From contig NC_081410.1 in NCBI RefSeq assembly GCF_030272615.1, forward strand, positions 122,264,640 to 122,328,639: a DNA stretch of 64,000 nt. The letters are read 5' to 3'. Below are positions 12,385 through 23,934 of this stretch, in pieces (position 1 is the stretch's first letter; every line of letters starts with the position of its first letter). The position numbers and the translations under genes were made by a program. Origin of the DNA: Cryptomeria japonica (lineage: Eukaryota; Streptophyta; Pinopsida; Cupressales; Cupressaceae). Under the pieces are notes generated by a model. The model was not told the DNA's origin. It searched no databases and saw only the letters and a program-made list of their open reading frames with translations.

Positions 12385-12600
12385 CAAGCAGCGCGTACGT
12401 GGTTTTAAAATTTGAAATTCTTGCGTACGCACTTAGGTTTGTTCTTCCCGAGCGTAGAGAAGATAGCATGTACGCGCTGCTTTTAGGAAAATGTGCGCGT
12501 ACGCGCTACGCCTAGGAAAATGAGCGCGTACGCGCTGCTCATAGAAAAATGAGCGCGTACACGATAATAATCCAAATATAACCGCGTACACGGTGCCTGG
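12385..12600. promoter_or_regulatory. Subterminal CpG-rich palindrome cluster (E1 left end); second copy at 13335-13545
   Basis: About seven copies of a motif around GCGCGTACGCGCT, spaced roughly 30 bp and joined by AGGAAAATGA linkers. Variants include GCGTACGCACT and GCGTACACGG. GCGCGTACGCGC is a perfect palindrome. Such repeated motifs near transposon ends commonly serve as transposase binding sites; here that role is inferred. The same motif marks every other element end in the window and is otherwise rare in this AT-rich sequence. Confidence 0.6.
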
Positions 12601-12722
12601 TAAAAATAGTTTAAAAAAAAAACTGGGTCTCATTTACCCGTGAATAGTGCATTTTTTACTTCGTTTTTTTCCCATTTCCTCTCCTAAACTGCGAACAGGG
12701 TGCTAGATTTGTCCTCCAAGCT

Positions 12723-13267
12723 ATGGATCAAGGTTAATTTTTGTTTATTTTTGTCTTTCTTTCCCATTTGTTCAATTTGTTTTACATTTTGAATTTAATT
12801 TCATTAATTTTGATTAGGTTTTTTCATTTTTTGTTTCAAAAACCAGATTCTTCTAATCCAGAACAAGAACAACCAAATGCACCTCCTGAAAACCCACAAG
12901 AACAACCAAATGCACCTCCTGAAAATACACAAGAACAACCCCCAATTCCTCCTTTTGACCGCACACCCGAAACACAGGAGCAATTAATTAATCAGTTAGG
13001 ACAAAATATGTCTAAAATCAATAGATTGATTGTTAAATTGAAAACTTCTGAACTTGAGCATCATCAATCCCTCGCCACTAGCCTAGAAACATTAGCTAGT
13101 GGTGCCATAGCTGTTTCCACAAAAAATACCAAATGGGGAAGCTTTAGGGATAGGTGTCGTCAATTCTATGCCGATGGGCTATCATATGATGGAGTAAAAA
13201 ACAAAATATTACTAAACAACAAATATGTGCCCTTTTCGTTGATCCCAAAACTGGCCAGTCATTACCT
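12723..13267 (+). pseudogene. Truncated first copy of the accessory gene
   Basis: Part of the duplicated left end. ATG exon MDQ (12723), a GT..AG intron ending AAAACCAG at about 12845, then an open frame with PNAPPENPQEQPNAPPENTQ repeats and KWGSFRDRCRQFYADGLSYD. The frame runs into the second terminal repeat at 13268 and stops at 13373, so only about the first third of the protein remains. Its splice acceptor is intact, unlike that of the longer E1 copy downstream. Confidence 0.65.
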
Positions 13268-13665
13268 GGGCGTGTGTACAAAGATGGTGGTCAGAAAAGT
13301 GGACACCACCCAAAAAAAACTTGGAAAAACAAGCAGCGCGTACGTGGTTTTAAAATTTGAAATTCCCGCGTAGGCGCTTAGGTTTGTTCTTCCCGAGCCT
13401 AGAAAATGTAGCACGTACGCGCTGCTTTTAGGAAAATGAGAGCGTACGCACTACGCCTTGAAAAATGAGCGCGTACGCGCTGCTCATAGGAAAATGAGTG
13501 TGTACGCACTAATAATCCAAATAAAACCGCGTACATGGTGTCAGGTAAAAAAAGTTAAAAAAAAAAACTGGGTCTCATTTACCCGTGAATCGCGTTTTTA
13601 ACTTCGTTTTTTACCCATTTCCTCTCCTAAACTGCGAACGGAGTGCTAGATTTATCCTCCAGGCT

Positions 13666-16279
13666 ATGGATCAAGGTTAGTTTTTGATTATTTTTGTCTT
13701 TCTTTCCGGTTTATGCAATTTGTTTTACATTTTGAATTTAATTTCATTAGTTTTGATTAGGTTTTTTCATTTTTTGTTTCAAAAACCAAATTCTTCTAAT
13801 CCAGAATAAGAACAACCAAATGCACCTCCTGAAAACCCACAAGAACAACCAAATGCACCTCCTGAAAACACACAAGAACAACCCCTAATTCATCCTTTTG
13901 ACCGCACAGCCGAAACACAGGAAGAATTAATTAATCAGTTAGGACAAAATACGTATAAAATCAATAGACTGATTGTAAAATTGAAAACTTCTGAACTTGA
14001 CCATCATCAATCCCTCACCACTAGCCTAGAAACATTAGCTAGTGGTGCCATAGCTGTTTCCACAGAAATTACCAAATGGGGAAGCTTTAGGGATAGGTGT
14101 CGTCAATTCTATGCCAATGGGCTATCATACGATGGAGTAAAAAACAAAAATATTTCTAAACAACAAATATGTGCCCTTTTTTGTTGATCCCAAAATTGGT
14201 TAGTCATTACCTCTTAATGCAAAGAGGTTTCCCATACATTGGTGTACCAATGCGCAGATGAAGAATCTTTTTTGGCAGAGGTGGTGGATGGTCTTTGATG
14301 ATCCACCTTGTAATAATTATGAGGTGCCATTATATTTTTTGAGAAAAAGATATTGTGAGTTTGTGCTCAATGTGTGGCCAAACTATTTTGACATGAGAGA
14401 GTTTTATGGTAGAGCTGGTGGCTCTGCCCAAGATAGACTTGGAGCCCGTAGGCGATTAGCCGCGGAGAGTCGCCGCCCCTTAGCACCCAAACCCAAGGTG
14501 CATCAGGCTGTCCCATTAGAGCTGAAAGAGTCGATGGAGCTACAGACTCTTCAGGCGGCCACAACATTGACTGGTGCCATCATCCAGCATGGGATGTCAT
14601 TAGCACAGCCTATTGTATTGGATGATGAGCCGTTAGATGGCGACAGAGAGCCCATCGAGCAGATGTGTGTCAGTTACTCGGGGATAGATGATGCAACCGG
14701 TGCAGATGGATACTCATATCATCTATGCACGATTTGCGGTTGTAGATGTCAGGCTCACGCGGTTGAGGATGTCGCGCTGACAGATGAGTTGATGGATGTG
14801 GTGTTTGCCCATGAGCCATAGACACAGGTGTGTTGATTTGAATTCATAACATTTTATTTATTAGTCACTTTAAATTTATAATTACATAAATAAATTTTCA
14901 TTTATACATCGATTTAAATTGAGACAAATAATATGTATTTCAAGATGCAGTAGCGGTATCCCATACACCTCCCCCAGTTACTATAGCTGCAACTTCGATG
15001 CCCGAGGTATAAATTTTGTAACATGTTAAAATAGAATAGTACACTTTGAATTCAAAAAAATACAAGATATACTAACTATCTTTAATGCTTGGTCCAATTT
15101 CTGGTTTGTAGGTGTTGACAGGGGACGAAATGTCCCAGATTGATGACATCACGCTCTCAACGATCGATTTTGGCCTACAAGGCTATACAACATCATATTT
15201 TGTACAACTCTTTTTATGTATTGTTTTGATGGAATATGCAAGTCATTTCATTTTAGATTTTTAAAATTATGTTTAATTTATTATCTGTACTAATATCTCA
15301 TGTTAATTTTGTGTTTTTAGGGTACCCCCTCCGCGTCTAGGGCTCGTCCTAAGGAAAAGAATTCCTTGAAGACGCCAAAACACGTGAAGAAGGTAATTGA
15401 ACACATTTTTAGTTGTACAATTGTTTGAAAATGTTGAAATCAAGTACTAGTTGGGGTTTGTAGATTGATGAGTGTTTTTTGTCTATTTTACATGTACATC
15501 GACCATTGAGCTTTGTGGATATGTTGAATGCACCTGATTCGCCCGTGGATCAAGAGAGGGCGGAGGTATGTATCTCTACTTTATTTTCTTGATTTCATGA
15601 TTATATGCACACGTACATGTGAACTTGTGATATATTATAATCTTATAATTTTTTCATACAGGAAATATCCATACCTATTTCGTCAATGGCGAACCCTCCT
15701 CCTTGCACTAGAGAAGCATCTCAGGATCTGATACACTTTTGTTTGATATGTAAAATTAATTGTTTTTAACCTTCAATACTTATCATTATATTAATTGTAT
15801 TTAATCTTTGTACATTTTTTGTATAGGTAATAGCGACAGTTTCAACATCGATAGTGAGCCATCCTCAGTCCATTGAAGAAGCATCTCAGGCACAGGTACG
15901 TCATTGTTCTCTATATCGTAGCTTTTAAGTGTTTTTGATATATTTATGTTAGTACATTGTATTAATTGTACATTTAATCTACAATAGACTCCTTCGCAGT
16001 ACGACCATAACGTGGATCCATTTAAGTATGTCTTCAAGAAAACTCCTAAGAGTGACAAGGAGAGGAGAGCGAAGACATTAGCTCCTGTATCAGCCGATGA
16101 AGTAATCTACATTTCAATTGCAAAGGAATTAAAGTTAAATGCATAGTTATGTTGTTAATTGTGAACTATTTTCTACAAAAGAATTCTAACTTGGCTTTTG
16201 AATTTTGGTTTTGTAGCCATCTACAGAGCCGCGTACTGCATCGAAGAGGCTTGATTTTGATGATCCACCACAAGTTTAG
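13666..16279 (+). pseudogene. E1 accessory gene: multi-exon, unknown protein, decayed
   Basis: Same gene as 50709-53333 (minus) in E2. ATG at 13666 (MDQ), then a GT intron whose acceptor has changed from CCAG to CCAA. Exon 2 runs to 14827 and carries PNAPPEN repeats, KLKTSELDHHQSL, WGSFRDRCRQFYANGLSYDG, NLFWQRWWMVFDDPPCNNYE, a basic Arg/Ala segment, and a Cys-rich CTICGCRCQ stretch. Smaller exon-like blocks follow near 14940-15006, 15112-15190, 15321-15392, 15463-15565, 15661-15730, 15828-15896, 15988-16101 and 16217-16279, mostly flanked by AG..GT. The last ends at TAG 16277. Stops in exon 2 (GAATAAGAAC near 13804 and CCATAG at 14818) show it is broken. No homologous family was recognised; it may help transposition, as second ORFs do in some DNA transposons. 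Confidence 0.6.
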
Positions 16280-16775
16280 GATCATATAGTGTTAGTTTTG
16301 GTCATAGAATGACCAATACATGTAGATATACTCTATATTTTTATTGTATATCGATTTGGACATGGCATATGCCACATTTTTGTAATACTTGTATTGACTT
16401 GGCAGACATGCCTTTTTTTATATATATAAATATCAATATTTGATCCAAGAAATGTGTACTGAGTTCATTATTTTGTATTCGTTGTATTTTGTGGTTGTCC
16501 TTTTATAAATTTAAATGAATATTTGCATATATAATCAACAATATGAATATAAACAACAAAAATATATGATATAAAACATTGTAATCGTGGAATATGATTT
16601 GATAAAATTTCTAAAATATTGAATTAACCCTACAAACTCCTTGTATTCAGTTCATTATTCTGTATTCACTGTATTTGGTGGCTACCCTTTTATAAATTTA
16701 AATGAATATTTGCATATGTAATCAACAATATGAATATAAACAACAAAAAATGACAATATGAATATAAACAACAAT
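16280..16775. other. AT-rich downstream region of the E1 accessory gene
   Basis: No gene seen. A ~100-bp block (AAATTTAAATGAATATTTGCA, then AATCAACAATATGAATATAA) is repeated at about 16507 and 16695. It likely includes the 3' untranslated region and polyadenylation signals of the accessory gene. The equivalent E2 stretch is 50216-50708. Confidence 0.5.
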
Positions 16776-18735
16776 ATGTGTTTGGTGCGAGAGCACCCTC
16801 ATGCTCGCAATGGTCAAATTTTGTTCGTCATGTACATAAACCGACATCGTGAGAGCATCCGGGTGGGCAGGTTTATGCTAGGCATGCCCCTGTCGTGCAT
16901 CCTAAAGCTCTGGAACGTCGAGAGTCATACCATATCGGTGCGATCTCTCAAGTGCCTTAAGTCCAAAATTATCAAAATTTGATGGACTGTTTCTTCAAAT
17001 CCAGGACACATATGGTCAATCCATTTGAACTCATGGGGTCGCGTGAGGCTCCTCTACAATGGAAAGTCTTGGTTTTTGACGATTCCGAGCCATTTTTAAT
17101 TGGTAGCATTTTTTTTGCCTGCTGCAAAAACCGTCAGTTGCATGCAATGCAAAGTTGCCAGATTGGCTAGAATTGATTCGGTTCGTCGTGTGCACAAAAA
17201 GATGTCGCGAGCGAGTCTGGGTGGGAAATTTTATGCTAGGCATGCCCTTGTCATGCATCCCAAAGCACCGGAATGTCGAGTCATACCGTACTAGTGTGAT
17301 CTCTCAAGTGCACTAAGTCCAAGAAATTGTCAAAATTTGATGGATTGCTTCTTCAAATCCAGGACACATATGGTCGATCTGTTTAACTCATGAGGTCACG
17401 TGAGGCTCCTTTATAATGGCCTGTCTCGGTTTTTGACGAGTCGAAGCCATTTTCAATTGGTAGAATTTTTTTGCCTGCTGCAAAAACAGTCAATTGCATG
17501 CAATGCAAAGTTGCCAGATTGGCTAGAATTGATTCGGTTCGTCGTGTGCACAAACCGATTTCACGAGAGTGTCCGGGTGGGCAGGTTTACACTAGGCATA
17601 CCCCTGTCGTGCATCCCAAAGCGCCGGAACGTCGAGAGTCATATCGTATTGGTGCGATCTCTCAAGTGCCTCGAGTAAAAAAAAATGTCAAAATTTGATG
17701 GACTGTTTCTTCAAATCGAGGACACATATGGTCGATCCATTTGAACCTATGGGGTTGCGTGAGGCTTCTCTACAATGGCCTGTCTCAGTTTTTGACGAGT
17801 CGGAGCCATTTTTAATTGGTAGTATTTTTTTGCCTGTTGCAAAAACTGTCAGTTGTATGCAATGCAAAGTTGCCAAATTGGCTAGAATTGATTCAGTTCA
17901 TCGTGTGCACAAACCGACGTCACGAGTGCGTTTGGGTGGGCAAGTTTATGCTAGGAATTCCCCTGTCGTGCATCCCAAAGCGCCAGAACATCGAGAGTCA
18001 TACCATACTGGTACGATCTCTCAAGTGCCCTGAGTCCAAAAAATTATCAAAATTTGACGGACTGTTTCTTCAAATACAGGACACATATGGTCAATCCGTT
18101 TGAAACCGTGGGGTCATGTGAGGCTCCTCTACAATGGCTTGTCTCGATTTTTAACGAGTCGGAGCCATTTTCAATTGGTAGCATTTTTTCGCTTGCTACA
18201 AAAACCGTCAGTTGCATGCAATGCAAAGTTGCCACATTGGCTAGAATTGATTCGGTTCGTCTTGTGCACAAATTGATGTCACGAGAGCGTTCGGGTGGGC
18301 AGGTTTACGCTAGGCATGCCCCTGTCGTGCATCCCAAGCGCCGGAACGTCGAGAGTCATACCATACCAATGCGATCTCTCAAGTGCCCTGAGTCCAAAAA
18401 AATGTCAAAATTTGACAGAATGTTTCTTAAAATCTAGGACACATATGGTCGATCCATTTGAACCCGTGGAGTCGCGTGAGGCTCCTCTACAATGTATTGT
18501 CTCAGTTTTTGACGAGTCAGAGCCATTTTCAATTGGTAGCATTTTTTTGCCTGCTGCAAAAACCATCAGTTGCATGCAATGCAAAGTTGCCAGATTGGCT
18601 AGAATTGATTCAGTTCGTTGTGTGCACAAACCGACGTCACGAGTGCGTCCGGGTGGGCAGGTTTAGGCTAGGCATGCCCCTGTCGTGCATCCCAAAGTGC
18701 TGAAAAGTCGAGAGTCATACTGTATCGACGCAATG
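16776..18735 (+). repeat. E1 internal ~358-bp tandem array (about 5.5 units)
   Basis: The anchor TTTGA(T/C)GG-like position recurs at 16981, 17339, 17697, 18056 and 18414, a spacing of 358-359 bp. Each unit holds a TCTTCAAAT..GGACACATATGGTC block, GAGGCTCCTCTACAATGG, TTGCATGCAATGCAAAGTTG, TTCGTCGTGTGCACAAACCG, GGCATGCCCCTGTCGTGCAT and GCGATCTCTCAAGTGCC. The left edge begins TGTTTGGTGCGAGAGCACCC, as in E2. Open frames of 90-127 codons occur in several phases, but the unit length is not constantly a multiple of three and no domain is seen. The array lies between the 3' ends of two convergent genes. GTGTGCACAAA within each unit matches the core of the element termini. Confidence 0.9.
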
Positions 18736-19371
18736 TAGAAGTTGCTTGACAACTTTTTTGACAATTTTTTTGACAACAATGACAATTTTTGCTCAAACTG
18801 CATCTAGTCTCAATCCATGACCCCTATGACCCGATAATGACTCAAATAATTCTCCATGATTATACAAGAATCAAGAATGCTCATGATTGACCAGGGACAC
18901 ATCACATATACTCAAAACATAGTCACAAAACATTGACACACAAAATAGTCACAAAACATTGTCACATATTATTCAAAAATTTGCCTCTAAATATGGTCAA
19001 ATCAGCTCTTTGCTATTTGATTATACAAAAAAATGTCTTCCAAATCATCTCATGGGCTTTTATACAAAATTTGGCATTACAATATGTGTGATTCAACTCA
19101 TCGCCATTTTAATATAATAATCATCTCATGGGCTTTTATACAAAATTTGGCATTACAATATGTGCGATTCAGCTCATCGCCATTTTAATATACAAAATTT
19201 GGCATGTACATATGTACAAATCAGCTCATTTCCATTTAAATATACAAAATTATGCCCGTAAACATGTAAAAATCAGCTCATGGGCATTTATATATACAAA
19301 AAACAAATATAGAACAATTCATCGACGATTTATACAAAATTCTCAAAATCATTCTACTCTGAACTGTAGAA
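18736..19371. repeat. Minisatellite-like repeats downstream of the E1 transposase
   Basis: Short units built on ATACAAAATTTGGCATTACA and CAGCTCAT(C/T)GCCATTT recur at about 19055-19300 with ~60-70 bp spacing. CACAAAACATTG(T/A)CACA is repeated around 18920-18970. It is the 3' flank of the transposase gene and matches 47256-47880 of E2 in inverse. No gene seen. Confidence 0.7.
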
Positions 19372-22294
19372 TCAATCAAGTGAGCCTTCAAGATCGACTC
19401 TAACCCGTAATGTGTCAAGTATTGGCTCATGGTTAGATTCACAAACTTTCCATAGAATATTGTTATGAGGTCTACCACGATACTTCATCAAATAAATATT
19501 TGTTGCAACAACAAGGTTAGAGAAATGAAGAATATGTCTGTGTGTTTCAAAGTCTTTGAACAACCAAACATCAGAATTCTTGATAGGGTATCTTTGAAGC
19601 CATGTTCCAGTTAGGACAATAGATCCTATTGGGTACTCAATACCCTCTCCATCAATGATTGTGGTTGTCAATTTTCTTTTAAGCTCAACACAACGACATA
19701 AATAGTAATCTGTTCCTTCTTCATTGTTCTCTTCTGCAACAACTGCTTACACATGACCTACATTTTATAAAGTGTTAATTAATACCAAAAATAAATAATG
19801 ATGTACAACAAAATGAACCAAAAAGAATACTTGCAAAAAAATTAACTAAAAAATCACCTGAATCCACTAGGTCGGATACATGGTCAAAATCCACTGATGT
19901 CTCCATCTGGCTCAATTGTAGTGCTTTGGAATTTGATATGAATCAATGGGAACCAACGGTCTACAAGACCATTTGTCAACCCACTCTTTTGATTCACATT
20001 CTTCCCACAAACAATACATGCATGAAGAGCAAAAACATACCATCTGTCTCGTATAAATTACTAGTGAACTTGAATTTGAACTCATAAATGAGTGCATGTC
20101 ACTTGATCCTGCAACTGTACAACAATCTAGATAGTTTTCAATGTTAGATTCAGTGATCAACCAAAAATATCTATGAACCATTGACGTACCTAGATTACCT
20201 GGGCCCATCGTAGACTTACACCATCGTACAATTGTTTCTGCATCTATCAACTCAACACCACCTTCATACATCAATTCTTCCCTAGCTAGGGCTCTTTTCA
20301 CACATGCTCTTGCACCATCGTGCTCTCCCTTACCATGTCCAGCCTCAGTGAAATTCCAAAAATGTTGTACACCACTTGTCATATGCATCCTTGTCAGCCA
20401 ATAAAACATCCTTGCATTCTTGAATTGTGCGGTGCAATTATCTGACCATATTAAGTGTCGGTTGTATCATATGTTCCTTTCCCTTAAACTATCATAGAAA
20501 ACTTTAAAGCATCCTTGTACAAACTTTGATGAATGAGTACGATCATCACTTATGTAGAAGTGATACTCTCTTACAACCTTTCTATCCTCCTCTGTGCTAT
20601 CATCTGCATGTATGAATGCTATGTGTATAAAAATAGAAACTTGTGTAGAGTGATAATACATGGATTGCACTTCATTTTGAGGTTGTAGTGTATAATTTTC
20701 AGCGAAATCAACGATAGAGACAATGGTGGCAAGAATAAATGTGTCCTTACATAACTTGAATTGCTCGTCTAACCATCGAGCTCTATGTGTATGCATTATG
20801 TACTCATAAACTAGTTTCTCTTGAAACATTTTCATAAATTGAGCTACACATATATCATTTTTCACTAGCTCACATCTCTTCAATTCTTTTCCATCTTTAA
20901 CTCCATATGTGACTGTCTTGTATTTTTTGAAAGAAACTAGTTTCGTACCAATTTCATGTGTGCTCTCTAAATGTACGCATCTTGGTAAACATTGCAAACC
21001 ACCACATATCACACAAGAACCTTCCAAACAAGGCATCTTATAATAAATGCAACTATTATGTCTATTACATAGCACACTTGAAATAAATTCTCTTACCGAC
21101 TTAGGAGGTGCTTGTATATTACATTCCTGCAAAACATCGTTAGTGTGCAAAGTAGAACAAATATGACAAAAAATATCATAATGCATGGAAAATTCAATAT
21201 GCATCCTACAACAACACGTGGTGCGTACATGATTAATCTTAATATAAAAAGGTTCTGCCATTTCAAAAAATCTTTGAGAAATTTCTTATTTGAGGAAACT
21301 TTTGAAGGAATCTTTCATAAAAATTAGTTTGAGTCATATCCAAATAGTGTTTGGCATGTGGCTCACGATTTGTAGGCCCAATTCGCCTTCTAACAACATC
21401 TCTTTGGTTGGGCGAAACTCTTGTGTTGTCATGCCAAAAATTTTCAATTAATGTTTTTAGTGCATCAACAACAACTTTGTCTTTGCGTGGTAGTCTACCC
21501 GAGAATGCCCAAAGAGAATTATTGTTAGGTTCCTCTATTTTTTACCGCCCCTTTAATGCTTTACTTAATGTTGTTCTACTAACATTTAATGACTTACTTG
21601 TTTTGCTTATCAAACGATCTTTTTTTATTTTCTTGCTCATTATGGTTGATGTAATGACACGTCAAGTAGCATTAGAATATTTAGTATGTGATTTTGAACC
21701 AATAGCTTGATATGCATCAAATAGATTTCTCACAATAGTTCTTTCACTGTTACTTTCAGATGATCTTAGGCCTAGAATTTTCATTGTCTCTCTAAAATTC
21801 AAATTTTTAATCATTTGAACAATTAATTGACATCTTGAGGTTTGATTTAAGTTATTAAAATAGTTTTGCCATATTCTTTTAACCATTCTCCTACAAGTTC
21901 GTTCATTCATTCTATTGGGCATTGACTTCAATATATTCTCATCAATGTCAATTAGATACTTTGGTTTCCTAGGAATGATTCTAGGAGGTGTTAACATCGA
22001 TGTATCATGTACATTCAATTCATCAAGTAGAGAAGGTGTAATATGTTCATCATTTAATTGATTATTCAATGTGCTATCGTCTTCAATTGCATTAGGTTCA
22101 AACAGTAAATCAAATGTCTCTTCTTCAATTGCATTAGGTGCATTATATTCATTTGGTAAATCGAATTGAGATGTTGAGGATGACATACCTTCTTCTCCCA
22201 TTATTCTTATGTCACACAATTTCTTCATACGCTGCCTTTGTCTTTCCTTTTGAGCCTCTCATTGTTCCATCGTTCCTCGCTTGTTCTTTCCCAT
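19372..22294 (-). pseudogene. E1 DDE-like transposase, decayed
   Basis: ATG at 22294. A shared TGA at codon 12 (22259-22261) may make the ATG at 22228 the real start. Further breaks are TGA at 21662-21664, TAA at 21542-21544, a +1 shift near 21283, and TGA at 20467-20469 where E2 has CGA. A one-base loss also lies just before the 3' intron. Conserved blocks: NERTCRRMVKRIWQNYF, a helix-turn-helix-like KTSKSLNVSRTTLSKALK (partly broken here), VSIVDFAENY (candidate first Asp), SDNCTAQFKNARMFYWL (second Asp), and GHGKGEHDGARACVKRAL (candidate third acidic site). The last exon (about 19740-19372) carries YYLCRC and IVLTGTWLQRYPIKNSDVWL. DDE/D identity is inferred from motif order. It faces the accessory gene convergently across the array. 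Confidence 0.7.
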
Positions 22295-22311
22295 GGTTGA
22301 TATCGGTTGTC

Positions 22312-22560
22312 CTAAATAGAATCATATTACATATATATGTAAATAAAAGTTTATAAACAAACAAATAACCATAAATATGCATCTTATCACTATTTTTTGG
22401 AATCAAACTATTAAACAATCACAATACTATTGACAAAAACTAATAAGAACAACAATTCAATTATTTGAAATTATGCAAAAACAAAAAATTCCCTTACTTC
22501 TATGTATAAACAGTGATAGAAGTGCAGACACAGTTCCAGTGGGGTCTTCAACGACCTCAA
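22312..22560 (-). other. Noncoding first exon and intron of the E1 transposase
   Basis: On the minus strand, a conserved block CTGTGTCTGCACTTCTATCA ends at TAGAA before the donor GTAAGGGAAT (22497). The acceptor is TCTATTTAG just before 22311, 17 bases upstream of the ATG. The same arrangement occurs in E2 (44030-44313), which supports a spliced 5' leader. Upstream lies the palindrome cluster and the purine tract, a likely promoter region. Confidence 0.5.
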
Positions 22561-22609
22561 AAACTTTTGTTGAGGCTGTTGAGGCTCTTGGGCAACTAAA
22601 ACTATGTCT

Positions 22610-22870
22610 ATAAACCGCATACGCGCTACATTAATAACTGCGTATGCGCTGTTAGTCCATAAAATGTTGACAAGCCCAACGGTATTCTTTTTTCCCATTC
22701 TGGACTAATAAGTAGCGCGTATGCGCTCATAAGCCTAAAAAATGTTATCGTAGGGTAATGAATAATGGACTCAGTACAAGTAATAAGTACCCGCGTACGC
22801 GCTCCTTTGCCTTAAAAAAATATGGCAGGGTAGTGAACTAATAGTTTTTGTACCTTGTACGCGCTATTGG
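22610..22870. promoter_or_regulatory. CpG palindrome cluster upstream of the E1 transposase
   Basis: Motifs such as CGCATACGCGCTAC, TGCGTATGCGCTG, AGCGCGTATGCGCTC, CCGCGTACGCGCTCC and GTACGCGCTATT recur about every 30-70 bp. They match the subterminal motif at the element ends. Placed between the transposase leader and the purine tract, they could bind transposase and so link transcription to transposition; that role is inferred. Confidence 0.5.
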
Positions 22871-22896
22871 TAGTAGAAAAGATGTGAATGAAAAGG

Positions 22897-22897
22897 A

Positions 22898-22994
<97 letters not shown>

Positions 22995-23263
22995 AGAGTA
23001 GGGTGGAGGGAGAGAGGAGGGGGGCGGAAGGGAAAGAGGGAGGGAGAGAGGGAAAGAAGAGGGGGGAGGGTGGGAGAGAAGAAGGGGTATGGATGAAGGA
23101 AGAGGGAGAGTAGGGGGAGGGAGGGAGAGGGAGAGAGTAGGGGGAGGGAGAGAGAGAGAGGGCAGGAGGGAGAGGGAGAGAGGGAAGGTAGAGAGAGGGA
23201 GAGGGAGAGTTGGGGGAAGGGAGGGAGAGGGAGAGAGAGAGGGGGAAGGGAGAGGGAGAGAGA

Positions 23264-23338
<75 letters not shown>

Positions 23339-23934
23339 AGAGAGGGTGAGAGAGAGAAGGGGGAGGGAGAGAGGGAAGGTAGAGAAAGGGGGGAGAGAGG
23401 GAGAGAAGAGGGGGGAGGGTGGGAGAGAAGAAGGGGTATGGAGGAAGGGAGGGAGAGAGAGAGAGAGAGGGAGAGGGGTGAGAGATAGAGGGAGGGAGAG
23501 AGGGAGAGAAGGGGGGGAACGAGGGAGAGGGAGAGAGAGGGAATGAGGGAGAGAGAGAGAGGGGGGAGAGAGAGAGAGGGGGAGAGAGAGGGAGAGGGAG
23601 AGAGAGGGAGAGAGGGAGAGGGGGAAGAGTATGGGGGAGGGAGAGAGAAGGGGGGGCGGAAGGGAAGGAGGGAGGGAGAGAGGGAGAGAAGAGGGGGGAG
23701 GGTGGGAGAGAAGAAGGGGTATGGAGGAAGGGAGAGGGAGAGTAGGGGGAAGGAGGGAGAGGAGAGGGGAGAGGGAGAGAGAGAGGGGGGGAGGGAGAGG
23801 GAGAGAGAGAGGGAAGGAGAGAGAGGGAGAGAGAGAGAGAGGGGGGAGGGAAGGTAGAGAGAGGAAGAGAGGTAGAGGGAGGGAGAGAGGGAGAGAAGAG
23901 GGGGGAGGGAAGGAGGGAGAGGGAGAGAGAAAGG
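22897..23934. repeat. Kilobase-long purine tract, (GA)n and derivatives
   Basis: About 1.04 kb of almost pure A/G on the plus strand. It starts with (GA)40-plus, then GGGAGGGAGAGAGGG-type variants with larger internal repeats. For example, GTGGGAGAGAAGAAGGGGTATGG occurs near 23070, 23418 and 23702. Only scattered T and C occur, mainly in GGGGTATGGA. All long open frames through it, on both strands, come from the repeat and are not genes. On the transposase strand it is a CT-rich upstream tract. The equivalent in E2 is 43200-43780. Confidence 0.95.

Larger units (their letters stand above)
12323..14212 (+). repeat. Tandem duplication of the E1 left end (2 x ~945 bp)
   Basis: 12323-13267 and 13268-14212 align throughout. 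Each has the terminal repeat, GGACACCACCC, the CpG palindrome cluster, TGGGTCTCATTTACCCGTGA, the ATG exon of the accessory gene and most of its second exon. The first copy stops at TCATTACCT, exactly where the second terminus starts. The second copy runs on into the rest of the element. The result is two usable-looking left ends in tandem, either by unequal exchange or by one element end joining inside another. Confidence 0.85.

Noticed and set aside
16776-18735. A repeat-protein gene encoded by the 358-bp array
   Set aside because: Unit length alternates 358/359 bp, so no constant frame crosses units, and stops fall in every frame. Also not CRISPR: units are long, near-identical and lack alternating spacers.
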